Source: Actinernus sp. WN-2022 | Lineage: Eukaryota > Cnidaria > Anthozoa > Actiniaria > Actinernidae | NCBI GenBank assembly: GCA_030867875.1 | Contig: JAOWCC010001501.1 | Location: forward strand, 21,171,524-21,235,523 | Length of the DNA: 64,000 bases | Direction of reading: 5' to 3' | Part shown: piece by piece, positions 11,709 to 21,872 of the stretch | Layout: each line of letters begins with the position of its first letter | Position numbering within the stretch: the first letter of the stretch is position 1 | The notes under the pieces: generated by a model | Database searches by the model: none | Seen by the model: only the letters and a program-made list of their open reading frames with translations | What the model was told of the DNA's origin: nothing | Position numbers and translations under genes: made by a program

Positions 11709-11942
11709 GAGATATTGTAGTTGAGTCTACGAATAGCAGTTTCAGCGGTATTGACCCGAACGCCTCACTTCAATGTAATGAAGCGCCATTGAAACCATCA
11801 TTCTTACACGACACCAACACCCTCCTAAAAAAGCACGACTAATTTAGATACACAGTTTGAATAGCGCTTCATTACATTGAAGTGAGGCGTTTGGGTCAAT
11901 ACCGCTGAAACTGCTATTCGTTGACTCAACTACAATATCTCC
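11709..11942. mobile_element. Palindromic MITE, arms about 79 bp
   Basis: GGAGATATTGTAGTTGAGTC... at 11709-11787 is mirrored at 11863-11942, with CAGTTTCAGCGGTATTGACC near the middle of each arm. A solo part of the same family lies at 52981-53045. No transposase. Confidence 0.9.
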
Positions 11943-12124
11943 TATTTCCCCCAAAAAATATTTGTTGAATAAGCAATTCACATAAGTTACCTTCAATTGG
12001 CTGCATCTCTTTATTTTGTGTGTGTATTCAGTTATATCTATGTGACTTTAATAAGTGTTTAAGAATCTATTTTACTTATAGTGCCCGCTGTGAGTGGAAG
12101 ATAATTTTGTGATGAACAATAACG

Positions 12125-12237
12125 ACAAATAGACTGTGTTTGTCTCGTCGTCCTCGGGCTTATATTTGTTTTAAGAACATCAAATTTCCGCGGGCAACTA
12201 TCAGCTGATAGTTGCTCGACGGACACAGTCTATTTGT
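12125..12237. repeat. 113-bp hairpin element (unit A)
   Basis: It has inverted tips ACAAATAGACTGTGT / ACACAGTCTATTTGT and an inner perfect palindrome GCAACTATCAGC|TGATAGTTGC (12194-12215). The unit B copy keeps the pairing through paired changes at positions 12195/16527 and 12214/16546. Confidence 0.85.
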
Positions 12238-12527
12238 ATAATAGTTTACTCGTATTCTTTTTTGATTTCCTATATACATGCTAGAGGCTAACTCGAAAAC
12301 TCTGTTTTAGCGCTATCCTAGGGGTAAAGTTAGCGCATTCCTCGAACAACCGTGTCCAGGCATTCTTTCAGATATCAAAATTGCAACCTTTTATATTACT
12401 ATTTCTTTTTGGATAATACTTTACTTGTAACCTGTTAACTGTTATAGTAGAGAATGCGAATAAAGTGCGTTGCTGTTGTTGTTGTTATCACTTTTTCAGT
12501 ACAGTTAACATATCATGCAGAAACCGT

Positions 12528-13562
12528 TTAAAAGACCCCGGCAAAGTTTTTTCTCCAATTCCATTTAGTGACCGATTTAGTCCTCAGAGAAACCAAATAA
12601 GCAGCACTCACATTTTCGTTCCGTTCCGTTTCATTTTGCTTGAAATCATGAAACGTTTGTCTTCTGTAATGATTCGAAGCATTGCACGAAACGATAATTC
12701 GCCGAATGTACCTGTTTAACATGGAATATAAGGTGGGGTTCAAGCAAGCTGAAAGTATCATCAAACCAAACGTTCCTAAATCCAAAGGCAATGATGACAA
12801 AGGGCGGAAGTTCAAAAACGTCATTCCCATGAATAGAGATCGTGGAATCCAACAGAGAGCATAGCAAAGAGTCACTGCCAAGCACGACTTGACAGCTTTC
12901 GTCGCTCTGTACCTTCTTCCTGCCTTTTTTGTTTTCTCAACATTATAAATATTCGACGTTTGGGATTGTGCAGCATGAAAGATGCGACAGTAAGCTACAA
13001 TCACAGTCACAACCAAGGCAAACATTAAGGAAATAATAAATAATGAGAATCTTAAGTCGTTGACTCGAGCTGAAATGGTCGGGGATAGGAACCATATGAG
13101 GCGAAGAAAATGAACCACGGGCAAGGCCCAGATTAAAGAGTACATTATTCTCAATGTTTTAGTGCTCATTCTTGTGGAATAATATAGAGGGTGCATGATG
13201 GCGTTGTATCTATCGTAGGTTAAGCCACAAATGCTGAGGAATGACACACTTAAGATGTAGTCAATAAGAACTACAGATAGTAAAACCCACGTCGGGTTCG
13301 GAACGAATATATGACATGTTGTCTTCCAAGGAATAACGACGGCCCCGACAAGGAAATCAGCCTTAACAAGGCACAGAAAGAAAGCATTGCTAGTTGTGCG
13401 TAAGTGCTTATGTTTCCAAAAGAGAGCAAGGACTCCGCAATTCAGAGTTATGCTGATTAAGCTTGTGAGGCCAAACCAAGTAAAAAATATCACAGGTTTC
13501 CACCGTGGAACCTTGGCATCCAAAACGGAGTAGTTTATCGAAGAGCAACGAATTTCTTCCAT
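12528..13562 (-). CDS. Class A (rhodopsin-type) GPCR, copy A, 344 aa
   Basis: This is an intronless seven-helix receptor for the plasma membrane. Visible class A landmarks are N41 in helix 1, D69 in helix 2 (L-V-K-A-D), Y-D-R-Y at 116-119, W145 in helix 4, C-W-I-P at 237-240 in helix 6 and N-P-T-L-Y at 275-279 in helix 7. The residue expected to be the helix-3 disulfide cysteine (25 before the DRY arginine) is valine, and the short second extracellular loop has no cysteine. That resembles the melanocortin/EDG/cannabinoid/adenosine group, which lacks or alters this bond. No signal peptide is seen; the start gives a short extracellular N-terminus with N-Y-S at 10-12. The ligand cannot be inferred. 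The tail after residue 300 differs from copy B because of a 4-bp indel. The gene lies head to head with the lysine-rich ORF about 2.3 kb away. Confidence 0.93.
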   Translation of the reverse strand: MEEIRCSSINYSVLDAKVPRWKPVIFFTWFGLTSLISITLNCGVLALFWKHKHLRTTSNAFFLCLVKADFLVGAVVIPWKTTCHIFVPNPTWVLLSVVLIDYILSVSFLSICGLTYDRYNAIMHPLYYSTRMSTKTLRIMYSLIWALPVVHFLRLIWFLSPTISARVNDLRFSLFIISLMFALVVTVIVAYCRIFHAAQSQTSNIYNVEKTKKAGRRYRATKAVKSCLAVTLCYALCWIPRSLFMGMTFLNFRPLSSLPLDLGTFGLMILSACLNPTLYSMLNRYIRRIIVSCNASNHYRRQTFHDFKQNETERNENVSAAYLVSLRTKSVTKWNWRKNFAGVF

Positions 13563-15822
13563 GTCAAGCGTGTTACGGGGTATTCCGTTGTTTTTAAATC
13601 CGTTTGTGAAGCAAAGTTACGCCAGTCCTGACTTGAATTTTGGATTTATACCGATCATTCCCATCGAACTGCACTCTTTTCTATCTTTGCACTGGAAATT
13701 CCCTGAAAACAAATTGCGCAACTTCGTCAATTGCTGAAGAACTTCTGGCAGTTTAAACTAACTAAAGAGAGTTCTTGTTATTGACTGACTTAATTGAGAA
13801 GATGCTAAATATGTTTTTGGTTGCTCGAGGTTAACGGCTTCATAACGAACACTAAAGTAACTGTTTCTTCAAAATAAGGACTATGGTTTTAAAAACGGTC
13901 TGGATTGATGGCTATAGATGAACATTCTAAGCTGCTATATCTTCATACAGCGCACGAGTGGAGTGTCAGTAGAAATGAAAATCAAATATATTATGAATTC
14001 GCTGAATTTAATGCTGGTTAAGCTAGACAGCTACAGACCTCTCGGCTCTCGAACTCAGTAAACATAATTTCGAAATTTAATTTATTTCACCCTTTAGTAC
14101 GTATACAATTCTTTACAACATGTCATTCTCCCAATTTCTTGAAGAAGATTCTTTGTTACAGAATTCCGGATAAAAACATGCATGATTTTCTCCAACCCTA
14201 CAAATTATTCCTGCAACTCAAGGAAATCTCTGGTTTATGTTTGACGGTTAACTTACTAGTTTCATTTAAAGCAAAGGCACCTGCTCTAGCTATGTTATAA
14301 TTGACAGTTGTCAATCACATGGAAATATTCGATAAATGCCAAACTATTCTTATCTGAAATTTCGCAAAATATTAATGTTTAAGTGCCGTCGAATAATTAA
14401 ATTGTAGATGTTGATGAATTGCCAAATCTTCAGTTGTATTAATACCTTGAAAATCATTGCTTTTCTTAGAAGGCATTATTTAATGGTTAAATTTTAAGAA
14501 AGTTATCCATGAAAACTGTTTGTATTCAAACCATGCACCATGCAACACTGAACACGGTCTGCACGGTCACTGATCGTGAACACATCGCTATATTACTACC
14601 GTTTTGCTAGATTGGCGAATTTGAAAAGACAAACTGTACTCTAAAAAGGTTTGCACAAAACCGTCGTCAATCAAAGCGACACTTGAACGGGTTTTGCACT
14701 CACATGTAAGCAATGCAGTCAGTGTTAATCAAGTCACAGTATTAAGTTTCAAAGGAAAGCCAATTAAACGTTGCTCACTTTATTTGTTTTGTCTTAGTTC
14801 CATGTTTCTAAAATTTAATGAAAGTTTGATTACAACGTCCTTCTAACTTATTTTGCAGCCTAAAACGCCAATAGAATAATAATTACACAAACTGAGACGC
14901 AAATGTTTTCACCAATTAATAATATGGCCTGCTTTGAAGTTCGCGTTTGTGACAGCTTTGAATAATTTGGTGATTTGCTGATGTTTGAGATGATCTATGT
15001 TTTTACTCGGGCCAGGCCTTTGGCCGCCAGAGTCAAAATTCGCAAGAGTTCGCAAGAGACAAAAATATACCTAAGGTTTGTAATTTTGATAAAAGTGCGA
15101 TTTTTAAATAAACTTCTTTTCCGAACAAGCGAGTTGTCTCTCCCATGAAGAAAGGCGATTTGCATCGTTTTGGGTAGGGTCGAGAAAATTTTGGACCGCT
15201 TTGGTCATTCTGGTTCTTACAGATCATTGGAAGGTCGCGCTTTTTGGGTCTCGAGGAGGCCGTTTGGCGATGATAAATTTGATGGATTTTCCTAAATCTC
15301 TGTTCAGATGTTGCTTGATAACTATTCCCTACTGTGCCGAAAGCTGAATAGCGAGCGAGGAAGAAAAGTGCCGATTTTGGGGTGATCTTTGAGGTAAGTC
15401 TGTACTTTGGTGAGGTCGAGTTGCCTACCTTGTATATTTTTTTAGAGCCGCGGCCAACGGTCAAAATTTCGAATCCTAATAAACTGCTTTAGAAGACCCC
15501 AAATCGCCAAAAAACCACTCACACAACTTCATTAAGTATTAATCTTTTATTATTGAAGATTTGTTTCGTAGGAATCGGAAAAAACGAATTCACACCGAGC
15601 AATTATATAAACTCTTCTGAGATCGTTATGAAACTAATCGATAAACCACAGGTAACCCAATAGACTAATAAGCGAGAAATATACGTCGAGTCTGGGAAGC
15701 CTGTGGTTCTACCAGAGCGTAACTGGGAAATCTTCCCACCAATTTCTCAGCGGTATACGGCTCTTCGCGCTCAGTTGAGTTAGTTTCGCGCTCAGTTGAG
15801 TTAGTTTTAATCACTCTTCATA
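13563..15822. other. Shared upstream region between GPCR-A and the lysine-rich ORF
   Basis: It is non-coding as far as I can see. Most of it (to about 15115) aligns with 18025-19788 of unit B with small indels. The part at 15116-15700 is specific to A. A 143-codon minus-strand open frame (15033-15464) has no domain and no equivalent in unit B, so I do not call it. Confidence 0.6.
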
Positions 15823-16032
15823 ATGGGCAAAATCAAGAATAAACCGGTCAAACGCCAGAATAAGGCAACGGCAAAGGATAAACCAGCTAAACACAAGAAG
15901 AAGGCAAAACCCAAACAGACCAAAACGGACGCGGAATACGAAAGAAAAGCACGAGGGCAGATAAATTACCCAAAGAATCAGCCCACGAATATTGTCAGAG
16001 ATTGGGCATGTTATTGTACAAATACTTTTTAA
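15823..16032 (+). CDS. Short lysine-rich ORF, copy A (69 aa, fused tail)
   Basis: Function unknown. The first 57 residues are strongly basic (M-G-K-I-K-N-K-P-V-K-R at the start, K-H-K-K-K-A-K-P-K further in, which resembles a nuclear-localisation signal), then T-D-A-E-Y-E-R-K-A. The start lies in CATAATGGG, a reasonable animal initiation context, and the DNA just upstream is conserved in copy B. After codon 57 the sequence leaves the duplicated unit and runs into unrelated DNA, so the last 12 codons are probably artefactual. Compared with copy B, 3 of 4 substitutions in the shared part change the amino acid, which does not argue for constraint. It may be the first exon of a lost gene, or non-coding. 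Confidence 0.35.
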   Translation: MGKIKNKPVKRQNKATAKDKPAKHKKKAKPKQTKTDAEYERKARGQINYPKNQPTNIVRDWACYCTNTF

Positions 16033-16206
16033 GGCGGCCTAATGTACAACACAATAGTTTAGCCAGTGGTATAATTTCGAAGATTCCTTTGATTTTTTCA
16101 TCTTTCTTGAACTCCAAGGACCAGATACTTGTTTTGAAGAAGACATCTACGGACAATTTTAGCGAATACGCTTCGAATTTACGATTGTGAGAAAAGATCA
16201 TAGATT
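16018..16206. repeat. Segment shared with 29792-29999
   Basis: It shares GCGGCCTAATGTACAACAC, GAACTCCAAGGACCAGATAC and AGCGAATACGCTTCGAATTT with 29792-29999, apart from small insertions there. It lies in the DNA between GPCR units A and B. It is probably a dispersed repeat; neither strand keeps one frame in both copies. Confidence 0.8.
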
Positions 16207-16456
16207 CCACTAGCTCCGAACTGAACTGGCTAAGCGCGGGTTCGAGTCGTTGTTTACACGGTTGAATGCGCATGACGATTGATGTGGTGTATGAGCTGTC
16301 AATCAAAATATGTAATGCAATCTTCCGGTAAAATGTTTCTTTTTGATATTTCTCCGTCTAGAAAAAAAAATTCAACCAATGTTTTTCTGTTGAGAAATTC
16401 GGCTCTGAAGCTATACGATAACCTTAAGTCCAGAAGATTTGTGATGAACAATAACG

Positions 16457-16569
16457 ACAAATAGACTGTGTTTGTCTCGTCGTTCTCGGGCTTATATTTG
16501 TTTTAAGAACATCAAATTTCCGCGGGGAACTATCAGCCGATAGTTCTTCGATGGACACAGTCTATTTGT
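16457..16569. repeat. Hairpin element (unit B copy)
   Basis: Counterpart of 12125-12237. The inner hairpin is GAACTATC-AGCC-GATAGTTC. The left-arm C to G and right-arm G to C changes keep the base pair. Confidence 0.82.
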
Positions 16570-17091
16570 ATAATAGTTTACTCGTATTCTTTTTTGATTT
16601 CCTACATGTCAATCTAAAACCTAATATAGTTAGAGGCTAACTCGACTACTCTGTTTATTTAGCCTCCTGCACCCGATTGCTCAAAGCAAGAGTATAAGTG
16701 CTACCCCGGGGTTAAATCGCTAACCCGAGGGTACGTAAACTGTACAGATTACAATTACATTTTTAGCGCTATCCTAGGGGTAAAGTTAGCGCTATCTTCG
16801 AACAATCGTGTCCAGGCATTTTTTCAGATATCAAAATTGCAACCTTTTATATTACTATTTCTTTTTGGATAATACTTTACTTGTAACCTGTTAACTGTTA
16901 TAGTAGAGAATGCGAATAAAGTGCGTTGCTGTTGTTGTTGTTATCACTTCAGTTTTCAGTACAGATTAAAATATCATGCAGAAACCGTTTAAAAGACCCC
17001 GGCAAAGTTTTTTCTCCAATTCCATTTAGTGACCGATTTAGTCCTCAGAGAAACCAATTAAGCAGCACTCACATTTTCGTTCCGTTCCGTT

Positions 17092-18024
17092 TCATTTTGC
17101 TTTAAATAATGAAACGTTTGTCTTCAGTCTGTAATGATTCGAAGCTTTGCACGAAACGATAATTCGCCGAATGTCCCTGTTTAACATGGAATATAAGGTG
17201 GGGTTCAAGCAAGCTGAAAGTATCATCAAACCAAACGTTCCTAAATCCAAAGGCAATGACAAAGGGCGGAAGTTCAAAAACGTCATTCCCATGAATAGAG
17301 ATCGTGGAATCCAACAGAGAGCATAGCAAAGAGTCACTGCCAAGCACGACTTGACAGCTTTCGTCGCTCTGTACCTTCTTCCCGCCTTTTTTGTTTTCTC
17401 AACATTATAAATATTCGACGTTTGGGATTGTGCAGCATGAAAGATACGACAGTAAGCTACAATCACAGTCACAACCAAGGCAAACATTAAGGAAATAATA
17501 AATAATGAGAATCTTAAGTCGTTGACTCGAGCTGAAATGGTCGGGGATAGGAACCATATGAGGCGAAGAAAATGAACCACGGGCAAGCCCCAGATTAAAG
17601 AGTACATTATTCTCAATGTTTTAGTGCTCATTCTTGTGGAATAATATAGAGGGTGCATGATGGCGTTGTATCTATCGTAGGTTAAGCCACAAATGCTGAG
17701 GAATGACACACTTAAGATGTAGTCAATAAGAACTACAGATAGTAAAACCCACGTCGGGTTCGGAACGAATATATGACATGTTGTCTTCCAAGGAATAACG
17801 ACGGCCCCGACAAGGAAATCAGCCTTGACAAGGCACAGAAAGAAAGCATTGCTAGTTGTGCGTAAGTGCTTATGTTTCCAAAAGAGAGCAAGGACTCCGC
17901 AATTCAGAGTTATGCTGATTAAGCTTGTGAGGCCAAACCAAGTAAAAAATATCACAGGTTTCCACCGTGGAACCTTGGCATCCAAAACGGAGTAGTTTAT
18001 CGAAGAGCAACGAATTTCTTCCAT
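17092..18024 (-). CDS. Class A GPCR, copy B, 310 aa, alternative C-terminus
   Basis: This is a paralogue of the receptor at 12528-13562. It is the same protein from the start to about residue 299 apart from a few changes: A to G in helix 4 (L-I-W-G-L-P), one serine fewer in the third extracellular loop, N-R-D for N-R-Y after helix 7, and C-K-A for C-N-A. The DRY, CWIP and NPTLY motifs are intact, so it should fold. Four extra bases after the N-H-Y-R codons shift the frame. The tail becomes L-K-T-N-V-S-L-F-K-A-K and stops about 35 residues earlier than in copy A. The C-tail normally governs arrestin binding and trafficking, so the copies could differ in desensitisation (inference). Which tail is ancestral cannot be told from this window. 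Confidence 0.92.
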   Translation of the reverse strand: MEEIRCSSINYSVLDAKVPRWKPVIFFTWFGLTSLISITLNCGVLALFWKHKHLRTTSNAFFLCLVKADFLVGAVVIPWKTTCHIFVPNPTWVLLSVVLIDYILSVSFLSICGLTYDRYNAIMHPLYYSTRMSTKTLRIMYSLIWGLPVVHFLRLIWFLSPTISARVNDLRFSLFIISLMFALVVTVIVAYCRIFHAAQSQTSNIYNVEKTKKAGRRYRATKAVKSCLAVTLCYALCWIPRSLFMGMTFLNFRPLSLPLDLGTFGLMILSACLNPTLYSMLNRDIRRIIVSCKASNHYRLKTNVSLFKAK

Positions 18025-20323
18025 GTCAAGCGTGTTACGGGGTATTCCGTTGTTTTTAAATCCGTTTGTGAAGCAAAGTTACGCCAGTCCTGACTTGAAT
18101 TTTGGATTTATACCGATCATTCCCATCGAACTGCACTCTTTTCTATCTTTGCACTGGAAATTCCCTGAAAACAAATTGCGCAACTTCGTCAATTGCTGAA
18201 GAACTTCTGGCAGTTTAAACTAAGAGAGTTCTTGTTATTGACTGACTTAATTGAGAAGATGCTAAAGATGTTTTTGGTTGCTCGAGGTTAACTTCATAAC
18301 GAACGGCTGTTTCTTCAAAATAAGGACTATGGTTTAAAAAACGGTCTGGATTGATGGCTATAGATGAACATTCTAAGCTGCTATATCTTCATACAGCGCA
18401 CGAGTGGAGTGTCAGTAGAAATGAAAATCAATTATATTATGAATTCGCTGAATTTAATGCTGGTTAAACTAGACAGCTACGGACCTCTCGGCTCTCGAAC
18501 TCAGTAAACATAATTTCGAAATTTAATTTATTTCACCCTTTAGTACGTATACAATTCTTTACAACATGTCTTTCTCCCAATTTCTTGACGGAAGATTCTT
18601 TGTTACAGAATTCCGGATAAAAACATGCATGATTTTCTCCAACCCTAAAATTTATTCCTGCAACGCAAGGAATGCTTTGGATAGTCGACTGAAATCTCTG
18701 GTTTATGTTTGGCGGTTAACTTACTAGTTTCATTTAAAGCAAAGACACCTGCTCCAGCTATGTTATAATTGACAGTTGTCAATCACATGGAAATATTTAA
18801 TAAATGCCAAACTATTCTTATCTGAAATTTCGCAAAATATTAATGTTTAAGTGCCGTCGAATAATTAAATTGTAGATGTTGATGAATTGCCAAATCTTCA
18901 GTTGTATTAATACCTTGAAAATCATTGCTTTCCTTTAAACAGTACAGTGGAAGGCATTATTTAATGGTTAAATTTTAAGACGGTTATCCATGAAAACTGT
19001 TTGTATTCAAACCATGCGCCATGCAACACTGAACTGCACTGCACACTGCACGGTCACTGATCGTGAACACATCGCTTCATTACTGCCGTTTTGCTAGATT
19101 GGCGAACTGTATTCTAAAAAGGTTTGCACAAAACCGTCGTCAATCAAATCGCCACTTGAACGGGTTTTGCACTTACATGTACGCAATGCAGTCAGTGTTA
19201 ATCGAGTCACAGTATTAAGTTTCAAAGGAAATCCAATTAAACGTTGCTCACTTTATTTGTTTTGTCTTAGTTCCATGTTTCTAAAATTTAATGAAAGTTT
19301 GATTACAACGTCCTTCTAACTTTAGTTATTTTGCAGCCTAAAACACCAATAGAATAACAATTACACAAACTGAGACGCAAATGTTTTCACCAATTAATAA
19401 TATGGCCTGCTTTGAAGTTCGCGTTTGTGACAGCTTTGAATAATTTGCTGATTTGCTGATGTTTGGATCTATGTTTTTACTCGGGGCAGGCCTTTGGCCG
19501 CCAGAGTCAAAATTCGCAAGAGTTATTTTTTTTGTGTCGCGATATTTCGCCGTCAACCAATCCGATTGCACAGTCCACGTGATTAATACGGCGCGTAATC
19601 GCCATGCGTCAACCAATCCGATTGCACTGTTCACGTGAATACGGCACGTGATCACCATGGTTCGAATTCGTCGTATTCAGATAAATTATACCTCATTTTA
19701 AAGTATATAAAATTGGCTACAAAAATATACCTATAAGGTTACTTCGTAATTTTGATAAAAGTGCGATTTTTAAATAAACTTATTTTCCGAACAAGCGAGT
19801 TGGCTTCCAAGAACTCCAACTCCACGGCAATTTAACGAATTTAAGATCTGTTTACTTTTCTGGACTCCCACAGACCTTGCATGTTTACGAAAATCTGTCA
19901 GCAATTGTGGAAATTGCTGCTAACGCGCAATCCAAGTATAGATGCGTTAATCGCTCTCAGGGCCTCTCTTTTAAAAATTTAACAAATCGCCAATATAGTT
20001 TTTAGCTGATGTAATTGCGAACAATCTGTGAAAATTTGAAGTAATTCACACAAATTCGCGTCGAGTTGGAGCTTTTTTCAAACTATGTTTAGAACGAAAA
20101 TAGAAAGTCAAGAAAACGCTCTGAAAAGTTTTAGCTAGCCGGCTGGCGAGACTGATTCTGATGCCCCGCCTCTTTCACAGCAATCAAACATTCATATAAA
20201 GCAGCCAATGATGTTCAACCAGAGCGTGACTGGGAAATATCACTATCAAAACTTCCCACCAATTTCTCAGCGGCATACGGCTCTTCGCGCTCAGTTGAGT
20301 TAGTTTCGCGCTCACTCTTCATT
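18025..20323. other. Upstream region between GPCR-B and lysine-rich ORF B
   Basis: It aligns with 13563-15822 up to about 19510, then carries the B-only CCAAT/E-box duplication. A short homologous block follows (about 19720-19800), then B-only DNA to about 20215. No ORF with a domain was seen. Confidence 0.6.
19551..19660. promoter_or_regulatory. Tandem CCAAT plus E-box cluster (2 x 56 bp), unit B only
   Basis: Two tandem copies begin CGTCAACCAATCCGATTGCA. They contain CCAAT boxes and three CACGTG E-boxes (19576-19581, 19632-19637, 19645-19650). The cluster lies between the two divergent reading frames of unit B. Unit A has only a short CGCAAGAG repeat at this point. A regulatory role is inferred from motif density only. 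Confidence 0.45.
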
Positions 20324-20536
20324 ATGGGCAAAACCAAGAATAAACCGGTCAAACGCCAGAATAAGGCAACGGCAAAGGATAAACCAGCTAAACACAAGAA
20401 GAAGGCAAAACCCATACAGACCAAAACGGACGCGGAATACGAAAGAAAAGCACGAGGGCAGATAAATTACCCGAAGAATCAGCCCGCGAATATATGCTCC
20501 GGAAAATGTCCGAGATCGAGCATGCGCGAGCAGTAA
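20324..20536 (+). CDS. Short lysine-rich ORF, copy B (70 aa)
   Basis: Function unknown. It is the counterpart of the ORF at 15823, with the same start context and 57 shared residues (three amino-acid differences), then its own end ...S-M-R-E-Q. It carries the same basic K-H-K-K-K-A-K patch. It lies head to head with GPCR-B about 2.3 kb away. The lack of an obvious splice donor and the weak constraint between copies leave its coding status open. Confidence 0.35.
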   Translation: MGKTKNKPVKRQNKATAKDKPAKHKKKAKPIQTKTDAEYERKARGQINYPKNQPANICSGKCPRSSMREQ

Positions 20537-20981
20537 CCTATTTCGGATGTCTTTGATGTGCCGATACCGAAGTTCATATGAATTCCTTTGGGTTCCTCGA
20601 CTTACATTGTTGCTCGTTATCATTTCATTGGAGCAGAGAACTGGAAACTACAACCGCGCTTTCGGTTCATAATTTATCATTGGCCATAGCGAATGAGACC
20701 TAAACTATACTCACAATAATCCCCGATTCTATCGCTTTAGGCCAAGTAGGATATTGCACAAAAAGTTATTGAAACATTCTATCAAAACATTAGGATGCTG
20801 TTTACTGCTTTGGGTTGTGAAAGAAAACCCTGTTTCCTCGGTAAATGCGGCTTGTATCCGAGTTTCTGTGTTTGATTCTTTTCTCACCAGATTAACAGAC
20901 GATACGATCAGATGTTTTCCCGGTGCTGTGGGAAGGCTAGAAGGATTAAAGCCTTGTCTGACGGATGTTCCTTGCTTTAAC

Positions 20982-21250
20982 CATAGTTAATAGAGTGGAA
21001 TGGTTAGGAAACCCGGCAAACTTCAAAGGGGCTAACAAAGGCGCTGCGATTTAGGTTGGAAGGGGTAAGACAAAAGATTGTGCACGGTTATAGTTCATTA
21101 GTGTCCCCTCAACGACTGAACTCACGCGTTTCTATTGGCTGAATAATTAACACATTGGAATTTCTATTGTCTTTTGTGCACGTTGTGCTAACAAAGACCT
21201 AAACAAAGAAGGTCGCTGGGTTTCCTAACCATTCCACTCTATTAACTATG
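20982..21250. mobile_element. 269-bp MITE with 7-8 bp target-site duplication
   Basis: The tips CATAGTTAATAGAGTGGAAT and its inverse (21218-21250) extend to about 33 bp. CTTTAAC flanks both ends (20975-20981 and 21251-21257); reading the last G of the right tip as flank makes it the 8-bp GCTTTAAC, the hAT length. Confidence 0.88.
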
Positions 21251-21257
21251 CTTTAAC

Positions 21258-21870
21258 GAACTGAAGAACAGCTGCGTAAACACTGAACATTGTGTTTACG
21301 CATTTAATGCAAATGATCAAACTGAAACAATTACAAATGAACTGGGTCGTTGCACAGTCGTTGCACAGTCGTGACTGTCGATCTTCACACGCTGTGACGT
21401 CCTCTATGACAACAAACAAACGGGAAAATATAATCTATTTGTTTTATACTAACAATTGCCAAGCTTTTTTAATGAGAGAAACACTGAAAAAACAAACTGA
21501 ATGCGCGCTGTCGACGAGCGACCCTCGTTACATTTCAATATATGCTGTATTCCCTGCTGTATTCCCGCCGTTTATTCATACCATGCACTACCTCTAGAAA
21601 TATTACAAATTACTCTATTAGTAATTAGCGCTTTAGTAGAACACACAGTAACTAACTTTTGAAAATATTCAGCAGTATTACATAACCTTTGCGATATTAC
21701 ATAACTGTTTAGATTACGGCTGCTCACATTGAATTTTAATCCTATTGTATTCATTTGAGGAACAGTAATTTCTTTTATTCAACATTTTTTCTTTTAATAA
21801 CACTTGTATTAGCTTTCTGTATAAATATAGCACTAAACCTGAATGTAAATTTATTTATTTTTTACTTTTT
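21258..21870. other. AT-rich stretch without a recognised gene
   Basis: No supportable gene. The 21292-21597 open frame has no domain. The last part (from about 21600) may belong to the Penelope-like terminal repeat that ends at 21953. Confidence 0.5.
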
Positions 21871-21872
21871 AA

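Larger units (their letters stand above)
12106..15992. repeat. Tandem segmental duplication, unit A
   Basis: This unit is co-linear with 16438-20493. Homology starts at TTTGTGATGAACAATAACG and ends inside the lysine-rich ORF at CGAATAT. Within it the receptor gene and about 1.4 kb upstream are almost identical to unit B; the section 15116-15700 is replaced in B. The units are separated by about 445 bp of different DNA. Confidence 0.92.
16438..20493. repeat. Tandem segmental duplication, unit B
   Basis: Second unit, in the same order and orientation as unit A. Differences include about 110 bp present only here (about 16620-16750), the CCAAT/CACGTG duplication at 19551-19660, and an unrelated section at about 19800-20210. 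Confidence 0.92.

Noticed and set aside
12682..12864. Plus-strand ORFs opposite the GPCR genes
   Set aside because: They overlap the receptor coding strand in antisense and have no domain.
15033..15464. 143-codon minus-strand ORF in GPCR unit A
   Set aside because: No domain, unusual composition, and the matching region of unit B is not open or is replaced. It is probably chance.
20312..20623. 103-codon hydrophobic minus-strand ORF
   Set aside because: It is antisense to the lysine-rich ORF (lysine codons read as F/L/V), so it is a shadow frame.
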